DNA of 8,086 bases. Origin: Lysobacterales bacterium (GTDB lineage: Bacteria > Pseudomonadota > Gammaproteobacteria > Xanthomonadales > SZUA-5). The translations under genes and the position numbers were made by a program. The DNA is taken from positions 1 through 8,086 of the forward strand of contig JANJUH010000466.1 of the NCBI GenBank assembly GCA_024710675.1, written 5' to 3'. Positions 1 to 7,442 of this stretch are shown in pieces (the first letter of the stretch is position 1; the number at the start of each line of letters is the position of its first letter). The notes under the pieces were generated by a model that worked only from the letters and a program-made list of their open reading frames with translations, did not search any database and was not told the origin of the DNA.

Positions 1-795
1 TACGACATCGGCCTGGCGCTGCTGGGGCAGCGCTGGATCGGGCCGGAGGGGCGCGCGCCGCAGATCGGACCCGCTTTCGAGGAACTGGCCGCGGCCGCAC
101 CGGCCCTGCTCGCGCAAGCCCCGCGCGCCTTGCTGACGGCGCTGGCCAACGCACTCGTGCACTGGCAAGCGCACGGCGACGGTACTCCGTGGCGCGAGCG
201 CTTCCTCGCCGCCTGTCGCGTGGCGCGCACGCCCGACGAGGCGCTGCGCGCCGGCCAGGTCGCGGCCTGGGCCTGCGGGCTCGTGCAGTACCGTGACAGC
301 GCACTCGAGCGCGTCGCCACGCTGGATGCCGCCTTGCTCGCCGCCGCACTCGGCGTCGCAGCCGAGGCGATCGATGCCCCGATGCGCGAGCGCCTGGTGC
401 GCGAGCGCTGGTTTCGCCCGGATCTCGAGGCCTCGCTGCCGCGCGTGGCCGGTCATCTCGGCGCCTTCGTCGGCTATGGCGGGCGCTTTCCACAGCCGCC
501 TTTGGTGGTCGCACACGGCTCGCGCCTCTTGCTGGTGTCAGGTGGCCAGGGCTTCGAGGTGATGGCCGATGCCTATGGCAGCGCGCTGCATGCGACGCCG
601 GATGCGCCGGGAAAACCGACGCTGACACTGCCCGCGGGCTGGGCGCTGGCGGGACAGGTCTTGAGCGGCCCTGGCATGCGTTTCGACGCCGGCCCGCTCG
701 GCGGCATCAGCAGTGCGGCCAGCGCCGGCGAGCTGCTGGTGCTGACCCATCCACTCAGCCACGCTGCGACGCTGATCGCCCTGCCCGCCCGATGA
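1..795 (+). CDS. 3' part of a protein of unknown function, possible bpX-type partner of a MoxR/vWA module
   Basis: The frame is open from base 1 to a TGA at 793-795, giving at least 264 residues; the start lies upstream of the window. An internal TTG at 130 is the first possible start inside the window, but coding-like sequence continues before it, so the gene is treated as 5' truncated. Residues 1-120 are Ala/Leu-rich and look all-helical. From about residue 137 the protein changes character: a Trp-Phe-Arg motif is followed by a Gly-rich stretch (GYGGRFPQPPLVV, 159-171), then a short-strand, hydrophobic region to the C-terminus. That GGxFxxPPxV pattern resembles, from memory, the bpX domains described in MoxR-vWA-beta-propeller ternary systems, but I cannot run a profile search. 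The stop overlaps the next start (ATGA), indicating co-translation with the metallopeptidase/vWA gene, which fits a partner role. No signal peptide or membrane segment is visible in the part present. The gene is certain; the function is tentative. Confidence 0.85.
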   Translation, partial: YDIGLALLGQRWIGPEGRAPQIGPAFEELAAAAPALLAQAPRALLTALANALVHWQAHGDGTPWRERFLAACRVARTPDEALRAGQVAAWACGLVQYRDSALERVATLDAALLAAALGVAAEAIDAPMRERLVRERWFRPDLEASLPRVAGHLGAFVGYGGRFPQPPLVVAHGSRLLLVSGGQGFEVMADAYGSALHATPDAPGKPTLTLPAGWALAGQVLSGPGMRFDAGPLGGISSAASAGELLVLTHPLSHAATLIALPAR

Positions 796-2579
796 GCGCA
801 CGCGACCTTGCCGCGCAGTGGGCCGCCGCCTGGCCCGAGGCGCTGGCGGCGTGGAGCCCGTACACCCGCCTGCGCCCGCCGCTGCTGCTGGCATCGAGCA
901 AGGCTGCGCAGGACGAGGGGCTCAGCGGCAGCTTCGCAATGATCCGGCTGGTCGACCAGACCGTGGTCATCGATCTCGAACAGGTCCGTGGCCTGGGACT
1001 CGACACGTACGCGGTCGAGGTGCTGGCGCACGAGATCGGCCACCACGTCCATGCACCGGCCTCGGTGACCGAACACACCCGCTCGCTGGCGCGGATGCTG
1101 CCGGCGCTGCCGAACCTGCACCAGCACGCGCCGCTGATCGCCAACCTCTACACCGATCTGCTGATCAACGATCGCCTGCAACGCTCGGCCGGGCTGCGCA
1201 TGGCCGAACTGATGGCCAAGGTCGTCGCCGGCAACCGCGATGGTCCGGACTCGAAACTGTGGACACTGTACTTGCGGATCTACGAGTTGCTGTGGGGCCT
1301 CGAGCCCGGCCAACTCACCGGCAGCCTGCCGCTGGCTCCCGAACTCGATACCGATGCCCGTCTGGCCGCACGCCTGGTACGCCACTACAGCCGCCACTGG
1401 CTGGATGGCATCGGCAGTTTTGCCCTGCTGGTGCTGCCCTGGCTGATCGAGGACCAGAACGCCCAGAAAGCCTTTGCGTCGCTGCTGGACACGCGCCACG
1501 CCGGTCTCGGCGGGAATCCCGAGGGCCTGACCGCCATCGAAGCCGACGAGCGCCGCGAGATCCGCCATCCCGGTGCCGATCCCGAGCTGATCGGCATCGG
1601 CGAGGAGGCCATGGGCGAGGGCGAGGAGGCATCAGAACGCGCCTCCAGCCTGGCGGCCAGCGGCCAGACCCGGGATCCCTACCAGTACGGCGAGCTCTTG
1701 CGCCTGGCCGGCATGAAGCTCGACCCCGCCGCCGCCGCCATCCGCTACTACCGCGAGCGTGCCCAGCCTTATCTCGTGCCCTTCCCCGCGCTGCCGGCCG
1801 CGCGCAGCGAAGATCCTCTGCCCGAGGGCCTCGATCCCTGGGAGCCGGGCGAGCCGCTGGAACGCATCGACTGGCAGGCCAGCCTGGCCCTGAGCCCGCG
1901 CCCGATCCCGGGCCTGACCACGGTGCAGCGCCAGATCGGCACCCAGCCAGGGTCCGAAGCGGCGCGCCGGCCGCTCGATCTCGATCTGTACGTGGACAGT
2001 TCCGGCTCGATGCCCGATCCGCGCAGTGCCCTGTCCTGGCCTGCCCTGGCCGGTGCGGTGATCTGCCTGTCGGCCCTGCGCGCAGGCGCTGCCGTGCAGG
2101 TCACGCTGTGGTCCGGGCGCAACCAGGCCATGAGCACCCCCGGTTTCGTGCGCTCGGCCGACGAGTGCCTGGCGATCCTGGTCGCCTACTACGGCGGCGC
2201 CACGCAGTTCCCGCTGCCGACGCTGCGCGACACCCATGCCGCGCGCGTGAAGCTGGGGCGACCCACCCACGTCCTGGTGGTCTCCGACGACGGCGCATCG
2301 ACGATGTTCGACTCGCCGGACGAGCACGGCATCACCGGATTCGAGCTCTGCGCGCGCGCGCTTGCCCAGGCCGGCGGCGGCGGCACGCTGGCGCTCAATA
2401 TCTCGAGCGACTGGGAGCGCTACGCCGCCCGTTACCCGGCGTGGAAATGGCTGCAACGCGCCCGCGACGAGCAGGGCTGGGCGGTCCATCCGGTGGCGAC
2501 CCTGCCCGACCTGCTGGCCTTCGCGCGGGCCTTCGCAAGGCGACACTATGGGCCGGCCGGGTCTTCCGCATCGGGCTGA
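792..2579 (+). CDS. Metallopeptidase-like and von Willebrand A (MIDAS) domain fusion protein
   Basis: 595 residues, starting at an ATG that overlaps the upstream stop by 4 nt. The N-terminal part carries HEIGHH (80-85), a gluzincin-type HExxH zinc motif, followed by NLYTDLLINDRL (118-129). The latter resembles the conserved Asn/Asp segment after HExxH in the putative metallopeptidases of the DUF2201 family. A helical middle (150-235) and an acidic, probably disordered stretch (about 265-285) lead to a C-terminal vWA domain: DSSGS (402-406) supplies the DxSxS MIDAS, T471 in YGGAT is the candidate MIDAS threonine, and D499 in VVSDD the later acidic residue. All metal-binding positions look intact. 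vWA proteins of this kind work with MoxR-type AAA+ ATPases as metal-dependent adaptors in cytosolic remodelling or stress/conflict modules; no signal peptide is present. The MoxR gene is not in the window and is inferred upstream. Whether the metallopeptidase domain cleaves anything is unknown. Confidence 0.93.
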   Translation: MSARDLAAQWAAAWPEALAAWSPYTRLRPPLLLASSKAAQDEGLSGSFAMIRLVDQTVVIDLEQVRGLGLDTYAVEVLAHEIGHHVHAPASVTEHTRSLARMLPALPNLHQHAPLIANLYTDLLINDRLQRSAGLRMAELMAKVVAGNRDGPDSKLWTLYLRIYELLWGLEPGQLTGSLPLAPELDTDARLAARLVRHYSRHWLDGIGSFALLVLPWLIEDQNAQKAFASLLDTRHAGLGGNPEGLTAIEADERREIRHPGADPELIGIGEEAMGEGEEASERASSLAASGQTRDPYQYGELLRLAGMKLDPAAAAIRYYRERAQPYLVPFPALPAARSEDPLPEGLDPWEPGEPLERIDWQASLALSPRPIPGLTTVQRQIGTQPGSEAARRPLDLDLYVDSSGSMPDPRSALSWPALAGAVICLSALRAGAAVQVTLWSGRNQAMSTPGFVRSADECLAILVAYYGGATQFPLPTLRDTHAARVKLGRPTHVLVVSDDGASTMFDSPDEHGITGFELCARALAQAGGGGTLALNISSDWERYAARYPAWKWLQRARDEQGWAVHPVATLPDLLAFARAFARRHYGPAGSSASG

Positions 2580-2638
2580 CGCGGCCATTCGCGACGCGAT
2601 TGCTCAGCCCGGAAACGACCGTTCGTCGGAAAGTTTCC
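2572..2638 (+). terminator. Inverted repeats just after the vWA gene, weak terminator candidate
   Basis: CGGGCTGA (2572-2579, which includes the stop codon) is repeated inverted as TCAGCCCG (2604-2611), and the 24-nt loop contains a small CGCG/CGCG hairpin (2580-2593). Directly after it, GGAAAC (2611-2616) pairs with GTTTCC (2633-2638) around an inner GAC/GTC stem. Neither is followed by a clear U tract, so classical intrinsic termination is not demonstrated. The position between two unrelated genes makes a transcript-end or mRNA-protecting structure reasonable. Confidence 0.3.
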
Positions 2639-2668
2639 GCAGAAACGAATAATCCAACGAATTCTTTA

Positions 2669-2697
2669 TTGTTCACCCGGCATTCATCGCTTAAGGT
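2669..2697 (+). promoter_or_regulatory. Weak sigma-70-like promoter candidate for the protease
   Basis: TTGTTC (2669-2674) and TAAGGT (2692-2697) are separated by 17 bp and lie in the only AT-richer patch (about 2640-2695) of the gap before the protease gene. Each hexamer matches only three of six consensus bases (TTG of the -35; TA and final T of the -10), so this is a position-based guess. If correct, the transcript would carry a leader of roughly 150 nt containing the stem-loops at 2701-2792. Confidence 0.25.
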
Positions 2698-2700
2698 GCG

Positions 2701-2792
2701 CCCCGGTTCGGGCCGGGGGGCCCGACGTCGTGCGATCCGCCGCTGGCCATGGCCAAGGGCGCGGATCGGGGAACAAGGGACGTCATGGGCCC
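2701..2792 (+). promoter_or_regulatory. Long nested stem-loop with alternative hairpins in the protease leader
   Basis: Nested inverted repeats share one centre. GGGCCC (2718-2723) pairs with 2787-2792; GACGTC (2724-2729) with 2779-2784, leaving an AT bulge; CGATCCGC (2733-2740) with GCGGATCG (2761-2768); and a perfect 12-nt palindrome TGGCCATGGCCA (2744-2755) sits at the centre. Its 5' arm can instead form CCCCGG/CCGGGG (2701-2706 with 2713-2718) or CGGGCC/GGCCCG (2709-2714 with 2719-2724); these exclude one another and compete with the long stem. It lies 67 nt before the protease start codon. An RNA switch, a transcript stabiliser, or a protein-binding cruciform are all possible. I recognise no known riboswitch class. 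High GC raises the chance of coincidental pairing, but the segments are collinear and nested. Confidence 0.5.
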
Positions 2793-2858
2793 GAAGGTCC
2801 AGTCCCGCTCACTGCCGGCTTGCTCCTGCGGCCGTCGAATCATCGGGGATCCATCACA

Positions 2859-4655
2859 ATGCGGAAGAATCATCTGGCCGGAGCCGTCGGGCTCGCGCTG
2901 TCCTTCGGGCTTGTTTCGCTGGCCTCTGCGGCCGACATGGAACGCGTCTGGGTCAAGTTCAAGGAGGGCAAGGGCCCGCAGGTGTCGCAGGCGCTGGCGA
3001 ATGCGGGTGGCCAGGTCCACCACAGCTTCAGCGATCTCGGCGCCTTCGCGGTATCGGTGCCGGTGCAGGCCCTCAACGGCCTCGCCAACAACCCGAACAT
3101 CGAGTACATCGAGGAAGACGTGATCCGCATGCCGATGGCCCAGCAGGTGCCCTACGGCATCGACCTGGTCAAGGCGCGCGACATCTGGGACGCCGACCGC
3201 AATGGCGCCATCGACAATGGCGCACCCACCGGTGCGGGCATCCAGGTCTGCGTGATCGACTCCGGCCTGAGCACGGCTCATGAGGACACCGCGCTGAACG
3301 TGGTCGGCGGCTACCCCAGCGGCTGGAACAATGACACCTGCGGCCACGGCTCGCACGTGGCCGGCACCGTGGCGGCGGCCAACAATTCGGTCGGCGTGGT
3401 CGGCGTCAGCCCCGGCTCGGCCCCGCTCTACATCGTCAAGGTCTTCGACGGTGCGAGCTGCGGCTGGAGCTACAGCTCGACGCTGGTCGACGCCGCCAAT
3501 CGCTGCCGCACCGCCGGCTCGAAGATCATTTCGATGAGCCTGGGTGGCAGCACCAAGAGCCGCACCGAAGAACGTGCTTTCGCCGATCTCGAAGCCGCCG
3601 GCATCCTCAGCATCGCCGCCGCCGGCAATGACGGCAACACGCGCCACAGCTATCCGGCGTCCTATTCCAGCGTGGTGTCGGTGGCCGCCATCGACAGCAA
3701 CAAGCAGCTCGCTTCCTTCTCGCAGCGTACCGACCAGGTCGAACTGGCGGCGCCCGGCGTGAGCGTGCTCAGCACGGTGCCGTGGAAGTCGGCCTCCTTC
3801 GCGGCCGGTGGCAGCTCCTACCTGGCCTCGGTCATGGAAGGCTCGGCGGAAGCCAGCGCCAGCGGCACCCTGGTCGATGGCGGCCGCTGCCTGTCCTCGG
3901 GCAACTGGGCGAACACGGTCGTGCTCTGCGAGCGTGGCGACATCTCCTTCGCGGACAAGGCCGCCAACGCCATCGCCGGCGGCGCCCGCGCCGTGGCCAT
4001 CTACAACAACGAGGCCGGCAGCTTCGCCGGCACCCTCGGCACCAGCGTCAGCGTCCCGGTCGTCGCGCTGTCCAGGGAGGATGGCCTCGCCGCCCGCAGC
4101 AACGGCCTGAACAGCAGCGCCACGGTGGACGCAACCACCGGCCCCGGCAGCGGTTACGAAGCCTGGGACGGCACCTCGATGGCCACCCCGCACGTCTCGG
4201 GCGTGGCGGCCGTGATCTGGAGCGCCAACCCGTCGTGGAGCGCCCAGCAGGTTCGTGACGCCATGAACGCGACGGCCGAGGACCTCGGCGCCGCCGGTCG
4301 TGACACCTCCTTCGGCTACGGCCTGGTCAACGCCGCCGCGGCGCTCGCCCAACTGCAGGGCGGAGGTGGCGGTGGCGGCGGCGGTGGTGGCGGCGGTGGC
4401 GGTGGCGCGACGGCCCCGACCGACCTCACGGCCAGCGGCAGCTACAACCGCAACAAGTTCCGCGTCACGCTGAACTGGTCGCAGGGTGCCAGCACGGTCG
4501 ACATCTACCGCAACGGCAGTCGCTTGGGCTCGCTCAGCAACAGCGGCAGTTACAGCGAGCAGCTCCGCGTCTCCGGCAGCGGCACCCTGAGCTACCAGGT
4601 CTGCAACGCCGGCTCGACCACCGAGTGCACGGCCATCGCCAGCGTCAACTACTGA
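2859..4655 (+). CDS. Secreted subtilisin-like serine protease (S8) with PA insert and fibronectin-III-like C-terminus
   Basis: 598 residues. The ATG at 2859 is chosen because it starts a clean signal peptide (basic MRKNH, hydrophobic core, LASA cleavage near residue 24-25) and has a GGGGA ribosome-site-like stretch 9 nt upstream; an in-frame GTG at 2730 would add 43 non-signal residues. Residues 27-93 resemble an I9 propeptide, ending near YIEEDVIRMPM. The catalytic triad is D134 (VIDSGL), H163 (GHGSHVAGT) and S440 (GTSMATPHVSG), with oxyanion-hole N257 (AAAGN). Between N257 and S440 sits an inserted PA-like domain (about 311-425), often a substrate-selecting lid in large subtilases. Sixteen glycines (501-516) link to an 82-residue fibronectin-III-like tail. 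Eight mature cysteines (131, 161, 201, 216, 344, 357, 582, 590) suggest disulfides and an extracellular location. Export is probably Sec then type II secretion. It is probably an extracellular nutritional or virulence protease; its substrate is unknown. It is flanked by apparent transcription boundaries and seems monocistronic. Confidence 0.96.
   Translation: MRKNHLAGAVGLALSFGLVSLASAADMERVWVKFKEGKGPQVSQALANAGGQVHHSFSDLGAFAVSVPVQALNGLANNPNIEYIEEDVIRMPMAQQVPYGIDLVKARDIWDADRNGAIDNGAPTGAGIQVCVIDSGLSTAHEDTALNVVGGYPSGWNNDTCGHGSHVAGTVAAANNSVGVVGVSPGSAPLYIVKVFDGASCGWSYSSTLVDAANRCRTAGSKIISMSLGGSTKSRTEERAFADLEAAGILSIAAAGNDGNTRHSYPASYSSVVSVAAIDSNKQLASFSQRTDQVELAAPGVSVLSTVPWKSASFAAGGSSYLASVMEGSAEASASGTLVDGGRCLSSGNWANTVVLCERGDISFADKAANAIAGGARAVAIYNNEAGSFAGTLGTSVSVPVVALSREDGLAARSNGLNSSATVDATTGPGSGYEAWDGTSMATPHVSGVAAVIWSANPSWSAQQVRDAMNATAEDLGAAGRDTSFGYGLVNAAAALAQLQGGGGGGGGGGGGGGGGATAPTDLTASGSYNRNKFRVTLNWSQGASTVDIYRNGSRLGSLSNSGSYSEQLRVSGSGTLSYQVCNAGSTTECTAIASVNY
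4359..4406 (+). repeat. In-frame GGN run encoding 16 consecutive glycines
   Basis: Sixteen glycine codons in a row, all GGC or GGT except one GGA, join the S8 catalytic domain to the fibronectin-like tail of the protease. The tract is a flexible interdomain linker. Its low complexity makes it prone to slippage and in-frame length change between strains. Confidence 0.95.
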
Positions 4656-4681
4656 TCACCCCTCGGGGCGATCCAGTGCTC

Positions 4682-4711
4682 GCGAAGGGCCCGCTCCGGC
4701 GGGCCCTTCGC
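4682..4711 (+). terminator. Perfect 13-bp stem-loop after the protease gene, probable terminator
   Basis: GCGAAGGGCCCGC (4682-4694) and its exact reverse complement (4699-4711) enclose a TCCG tetraloop, 26 nt after the protease stop. Only TGTT follows rather than a long T run, so it is a strong hairpin with a weak U tract, common in GC-rich genomes. It probably ends the protease transcript; being symmetric it could also act on the opposite strand. Confidence 0.75.
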
Positions 4712-4841
4712 TGTTCGGGTGCCGGCCTGCAACGCCGGCCGGATGCGGTAGCGCCGCCGTCAAGGATTTGCGTCCAGTCCACGGAACTTGCCGCCTCCGG
4801 CATAGTCCACTGCCCAATCGTTAAACTTTGGGCCTGGGTGG
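4712..4841 (+). promoter_or_regulatory. Gap before the ABC operon with two small hairpins, no clear promoter
   Basis: GCCGGC (4721-4726) and GCCGGC (4734-4739) can form a 6-bp hairpin with a 7-nt loop. GCCCAA (4812-4817) and TTGGGC (4828-4833) form another around an AT-rich loop, only 8 nt before the ATG at 4842, where it could affect translation. CATAGT (4801-4806) resembles a -10 box but no -35 box stands at the right distance. The operon promoter must lie here or upstream, but I cannot place it. The Shine-Dalgarno signal is also poor (GGGTGG abutting the ATG). Confidence 0.3.
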
Positions 4842-5522
4842 ATGATCGAACTCGATGCGCTGTGCCGACATTACCGGATGGGGCGCAACGAAGTCGCCGC
4901 GCTGGCCGGCGTCGATCTCAGCATCGCAGCAGGCGAGTACGTGGCGATCACCGGCCCCTCCGGTTCCGGCAAGTCCAGCCTGCTGAACATCCTTGGCTGC
5001 CTCGATCGCCCGAGCAGCGGACGCTACAGCCTCGATGGCGCCGATGTCGCCGCCCTCGATGACGATCGCATCAGTGCGCTGCGCAACCAGCGCATCGGCT
5101 TCGTCTTCCAGAGCTTCTACCTGCTGCCGCGGCTGAACGTGCTGGAGAACGTGCTGTTGCCGCTGCGCTATGCCGACGCACCCGACCCCGGTGCCGAAAC
5201 GCGGGCGCGCAAGTTGCTGGCGCGAGTTGGACTCGCCGATCGCATCGACCATCGCCCGGCCGAACTCTCCGGTGGCCAGCAGCAGCGGGCGGCAATTGCC
5301 CGCGCGCTGGTGCGCCAGCCGTCGCTTCTGCTCGCCGACGAACCCACCGGCAATCTCGATTCGAAGACCGCCGCCGAGGTGCTGGCCCTGCTGGCGGAGC
5401 TGCACGGCGAAGGCCAGACCATCGTGCTGGTGACCCACGATCCCGACATCGCCGCCAGCGCGCCACGCCATGTGCGGCTCAAGGACGGCCGTGTCGCCGA
5501 GGACCGTCGCCATGCGGCCTGA
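4842..5522 (+). CDS. ABC transporter ATP-binding protein, LolD/MacB type
   Basis: 226 residues, the usual length for a stand-alone LolD/MacB-class ATPase. All motifs are intact: Walker A GPSGSGKS (38-45, K44), Q-loop glutamine Q90 in FVFQSFYLLP, signature LSGGQ (142-146) in LSGGQQQRAAIARAL, Walker B LLLADEP with catalytic E167, D-loop NLDS (171-174) and H-loop H199 in VTHD. The long Q-run signature and the SFYLLP stretch are typical of the family that powers FtsX-like permeases (MacB, LolCDE, BceAB-type). It hydrolyses ATP at the cytoplasmic face of the inner membrane and would drive a permease not encoded in this window. The stop overlaps the next gene by 11 nt, so coupling to the adaptor gene is likely. 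The adaptor partners favour a MacAB-like tripartite exporter over lipoprotein sorting, but the substrate is not deducible. Confidence 0.95.
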   Translation: MIELDALCRHYRMGRNEVAALAGVDLSIAAGEYVAITGPSGSGKSSLLNILGCLDRPSSGRYSLDGADVAALDDDRISALRNQRIGFVFQSFYLLPRLNVLENVLLPLRYADAPDPGAETRARKLLARVGLADRIDHRPAELSGGQQQRAAIARALVRQPSLLLADEPTGNLDSKTAAEVLALLAELHGEGQTIVLVTHDPDIAASAPRHVRLKDGRVAEDRRHAA

Positions 5523-7395
5523 CCGCCTGCTGCTGTGCCTGGCCGCGCTGCTTCTGATCCCAGCCGAAGCGGCGCGGGCGATGGTGGTCGCCAGTGGCGA
5601 AGTCCTCGCACTGGATGCCCAGCCGATCCTGACACCACCGTCGGATTCCTCGCCGGTGGTGCTGCGCTTCTTCGCGCCGGAAGGCTCTCGCGTGCGTGCC
5701 GGCGACAAGGTCTTGGCCATCGACGGCGGCCAGGCCAGTTCGTCGCTGCGCCAGACCGAATCGGACCGGGCCCGCGCCGCAGCGCGGGCGGAGAAGGAGA
5801 TCGCAGGCCTCGAGGTCGCGGCCGCCGATGCCGAGCGCCGCTTGCGAGCCGCCGAGGCCAAGTCGGCCAAGGCCGATCTCGATGCCGCGATCCCGCGCGA
5901 GCACATCGCCGCGCTCGATGCCGACCGCTACGCCGGGGATGCCGAACGCGCTCGCCGCGAGGTGGCCGTGGAGCAGGCCGCCTGGCGCGCGGCGCTCGAA
6001 GCGGTCGAGCGCCGACGACGCGATGCCGCGCTCGAACTGGCCGACCTCGACACCAAGATCGCCCACTGGCGCGCGCTCGAAGCCACCGCCGAGATCCGCG
6101 CCGAGATCGACGGCTTCGTCGTCCACGGCTTCGATCCCTGGCGCGGCAATCGCTTCGACGAGGGCTCCTCGAGCTATCCCGGGCAGCGGGTCGGTGACAT
6201 CGTTCCCGAAGGCGCGGTGCGCCTGGCCGTGCGCGCCTTCGTGCTGGAATCCGATCGCACCGCCTTTCGTGAAGGCGGCCCGGTGTGGATTTCCTTCGAT
6301 GCCCTGCCCGGCCGCCTCGTCGAGGCCAGCGTCGAGCGCATCGGCGGCGCGCCGGAAGCCAAGGCCGAGTGGGGCGAGGGCCGCTACTACCGGATGGACA
6401 TCGCCTTTCCCGCCGACGCCAACCTGGGCTTGCGCCCTGGCAGCAGCGTGCGCGTGCATTCGGAGCAGCCCGCAGGCCCGCCCGGCGGCGCCTCGGGCAG
6501 CGGCGGACCGCTGCGCTTCGAGGGCGAGGTGGTCGCGCTCGGCGCAGCCGCCATAGCGCCGCCCAGCATCGAGAACATCTGGCAGATGACGATCACCCGA
6601 CTGACTCCGGACGGTGCTGCGGTGAAGGCGGGCGATGTGGTGGCCGCTTTCGATGCCAACGAGCTGATGCGCCAGCTGGCGGAGAAACAGGGCCTGCTCG
6701 CCGAGAAACGCAGCCAACGCGAGCGCATGGTGCTCGACCACGAGGAACGCGAGCGCACCGAAGCGCTGGCCACCGCCGAGCAGCGTGCGGCCCTGGAAAA
6801 GGCACGCCGCAAGACTGATCAACCGGCCGAGCTGTACGCCGCGATGGCCTGGAAGAAGCTGGTGATCGAGCGCGAGCAGGCCGAGGCCGAGATGAGCATC
6901 GTCGCCCGCCGCGAGGAGCTGGCGGCGCGCCAGCGCCGCGCCGAGCGCGCCGAGTTGGAGGCCGAACTGGCGCTGCTCGAAGCCGACGTGGCGTCGCTGG
7001 GCACGGGCCTGGCCGCACTCGAGGTGCGTGCGCCGCGCGAGGGCGTGATGCAGCACCTGAGCAACTTCCAGGGCGAGAAGTTCGATGTCGGCTCGCCGGT
7101 GTTCCGTGGTCTGGCCGTCGCACAGATTCCGGACCTGCAACGGCTGGCGATCAACCTGCAAGTACCCGAGCGGCGGATCGGCCTGATCGCCAGCGGCGCG
7201 CGCGTCTCGATCCAGATCGAAGGCGGCGCGCGAAGGGTCTTGAGTGGACGTATCGGCCACATCGGCGGCGCCGTTCGCAGTCGCTCGCGCGCCAATCCGG
7301 TGCCGGTGGTCGATGTCGAGGTGAGCATCGACAGCGTGCCGGAGGGTGTCAGGCTCAAGCCCGGGTTGCCGGTGCGGGCGGAGGTGCTGCCGTGA
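5512..7395 (+). CDS. Double-module HlyD/MacA-like periplasmic adaptor (membrane fusion) protein
   Basis: 627 residues from the ATG at 5512, chosen because it begins a signal-peptide-like segment (MRPDRLLLCLAALLLIPAEA, cleavage near ARA-23); an in-frame ATG at 5470 lies deeper in the ATPase gene and lacks this. Typical adaptors of this class have 350-450 residues. This one contains the adaptor layout twice. Module 1 has a lipoyl-like half (25-72, APEGSRVRAGDKVLAIDG), an Ala/Glu/Arg-rich coiled coil (about 73-190), a second lipoyl half (190-235) and a beta-barrel-like part (236-316). After a Pro/Gly/Ser linker (320-333), module 2 repeats the layout: lipoyl half (335-382, TPDGAAVKAGDVVAAFDA), coiled coil (383-500), second lipoyl half (501-537, LEVRAPREGVMQHLS) and barrel (538-627). 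Its role would be to bridge the inner-membrane ABC transporter and an outer-membrane channel in the periplasm. It overlaps the ATPase gene by 11 nt. The two-module reading comes from visible internal similarity, not a profile search. Confidence 0.9.
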   Translation: MRPDRLLLCLAALLLIPAEAARAMVVASGEVLALDAQPILTPPSDSSPVVLRFFAPEGSRVRAGDKVLAIDGGQASSSLRQTESDRARAAARAEKEIAGLEVAAADAERRLRAAEAKSAKADLDAAIPREHIAALDADRYAGDAERARREVAVEQAAWRAALEAVERRRRDAALELADLDTKIAHWRALEATAEIRAEIDGFVVHGFDPWRGNRFDEGSSSYPGQRVGDIVPEGAVRLAVRAFVLESDRTAFREGGPVWISFDALPGRLVEASVERIGGAPEAKAEWGEGRYYRMDIAFPADANLGLRPGSSVRVHSEQPAGPPGGASGSGGPLRFEGEVVALGAAAIAPPSIENIWQMTITRLTPDGAAVKAGDVVAAFDANELMRQLAEKQGLLAEKRSQRERMVLDHEERERTEALATAEQRAALEKARRKTDQPAELYAAMAWKKLVIEREQAEAEMSIVARREELAARQRRAERAELEAELALLEADVASLGTGLAALEVRAPREGVMQHLSNFQGEKFDVGSPVFRGLAVAQIPDLQRLAINLQVPERRIGLIASGARVSIQIEGGARRVLSGRIGHIGGAVRSRSRANPVPVVDVEVSIDSVPEGVRLKPGLPVRAEVLP

Positions 7396-7442
7396 GGATC
7401 GAGATGACTGCGCTGGCGTGCTTGGACGCGGGATTCGAGAGG

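Noticed and set aside
2730..2858. Upstream GTG start for the protease
   Set aside because: It would bury the clear signal peptide 43 residues in and would lie inside the stem-loop leader.
818..3283. Long + strand frame crossing from the vWA gene into the protease
   Set aside because: Out of frame with both real genes and running through the intergenic gap; Arg/Pro/Ala-rich composition typical of GC-rich frame shadows.
2691..4352. Long open frame on the - strand opposite the protease
   Set aside because: It mirrors the codon structure of the protease gene in GC-rich DNA; the translation is Gly/Ala/Arg/His-rich without motifs, while the + strand carries a full S8 catalytic triad.
5470..5511. 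Earlier ATG for the double adaptor
   Set aside because: It would overlap the ATPase gene by over 50 nt and place extra polar residues before the signal peptide.
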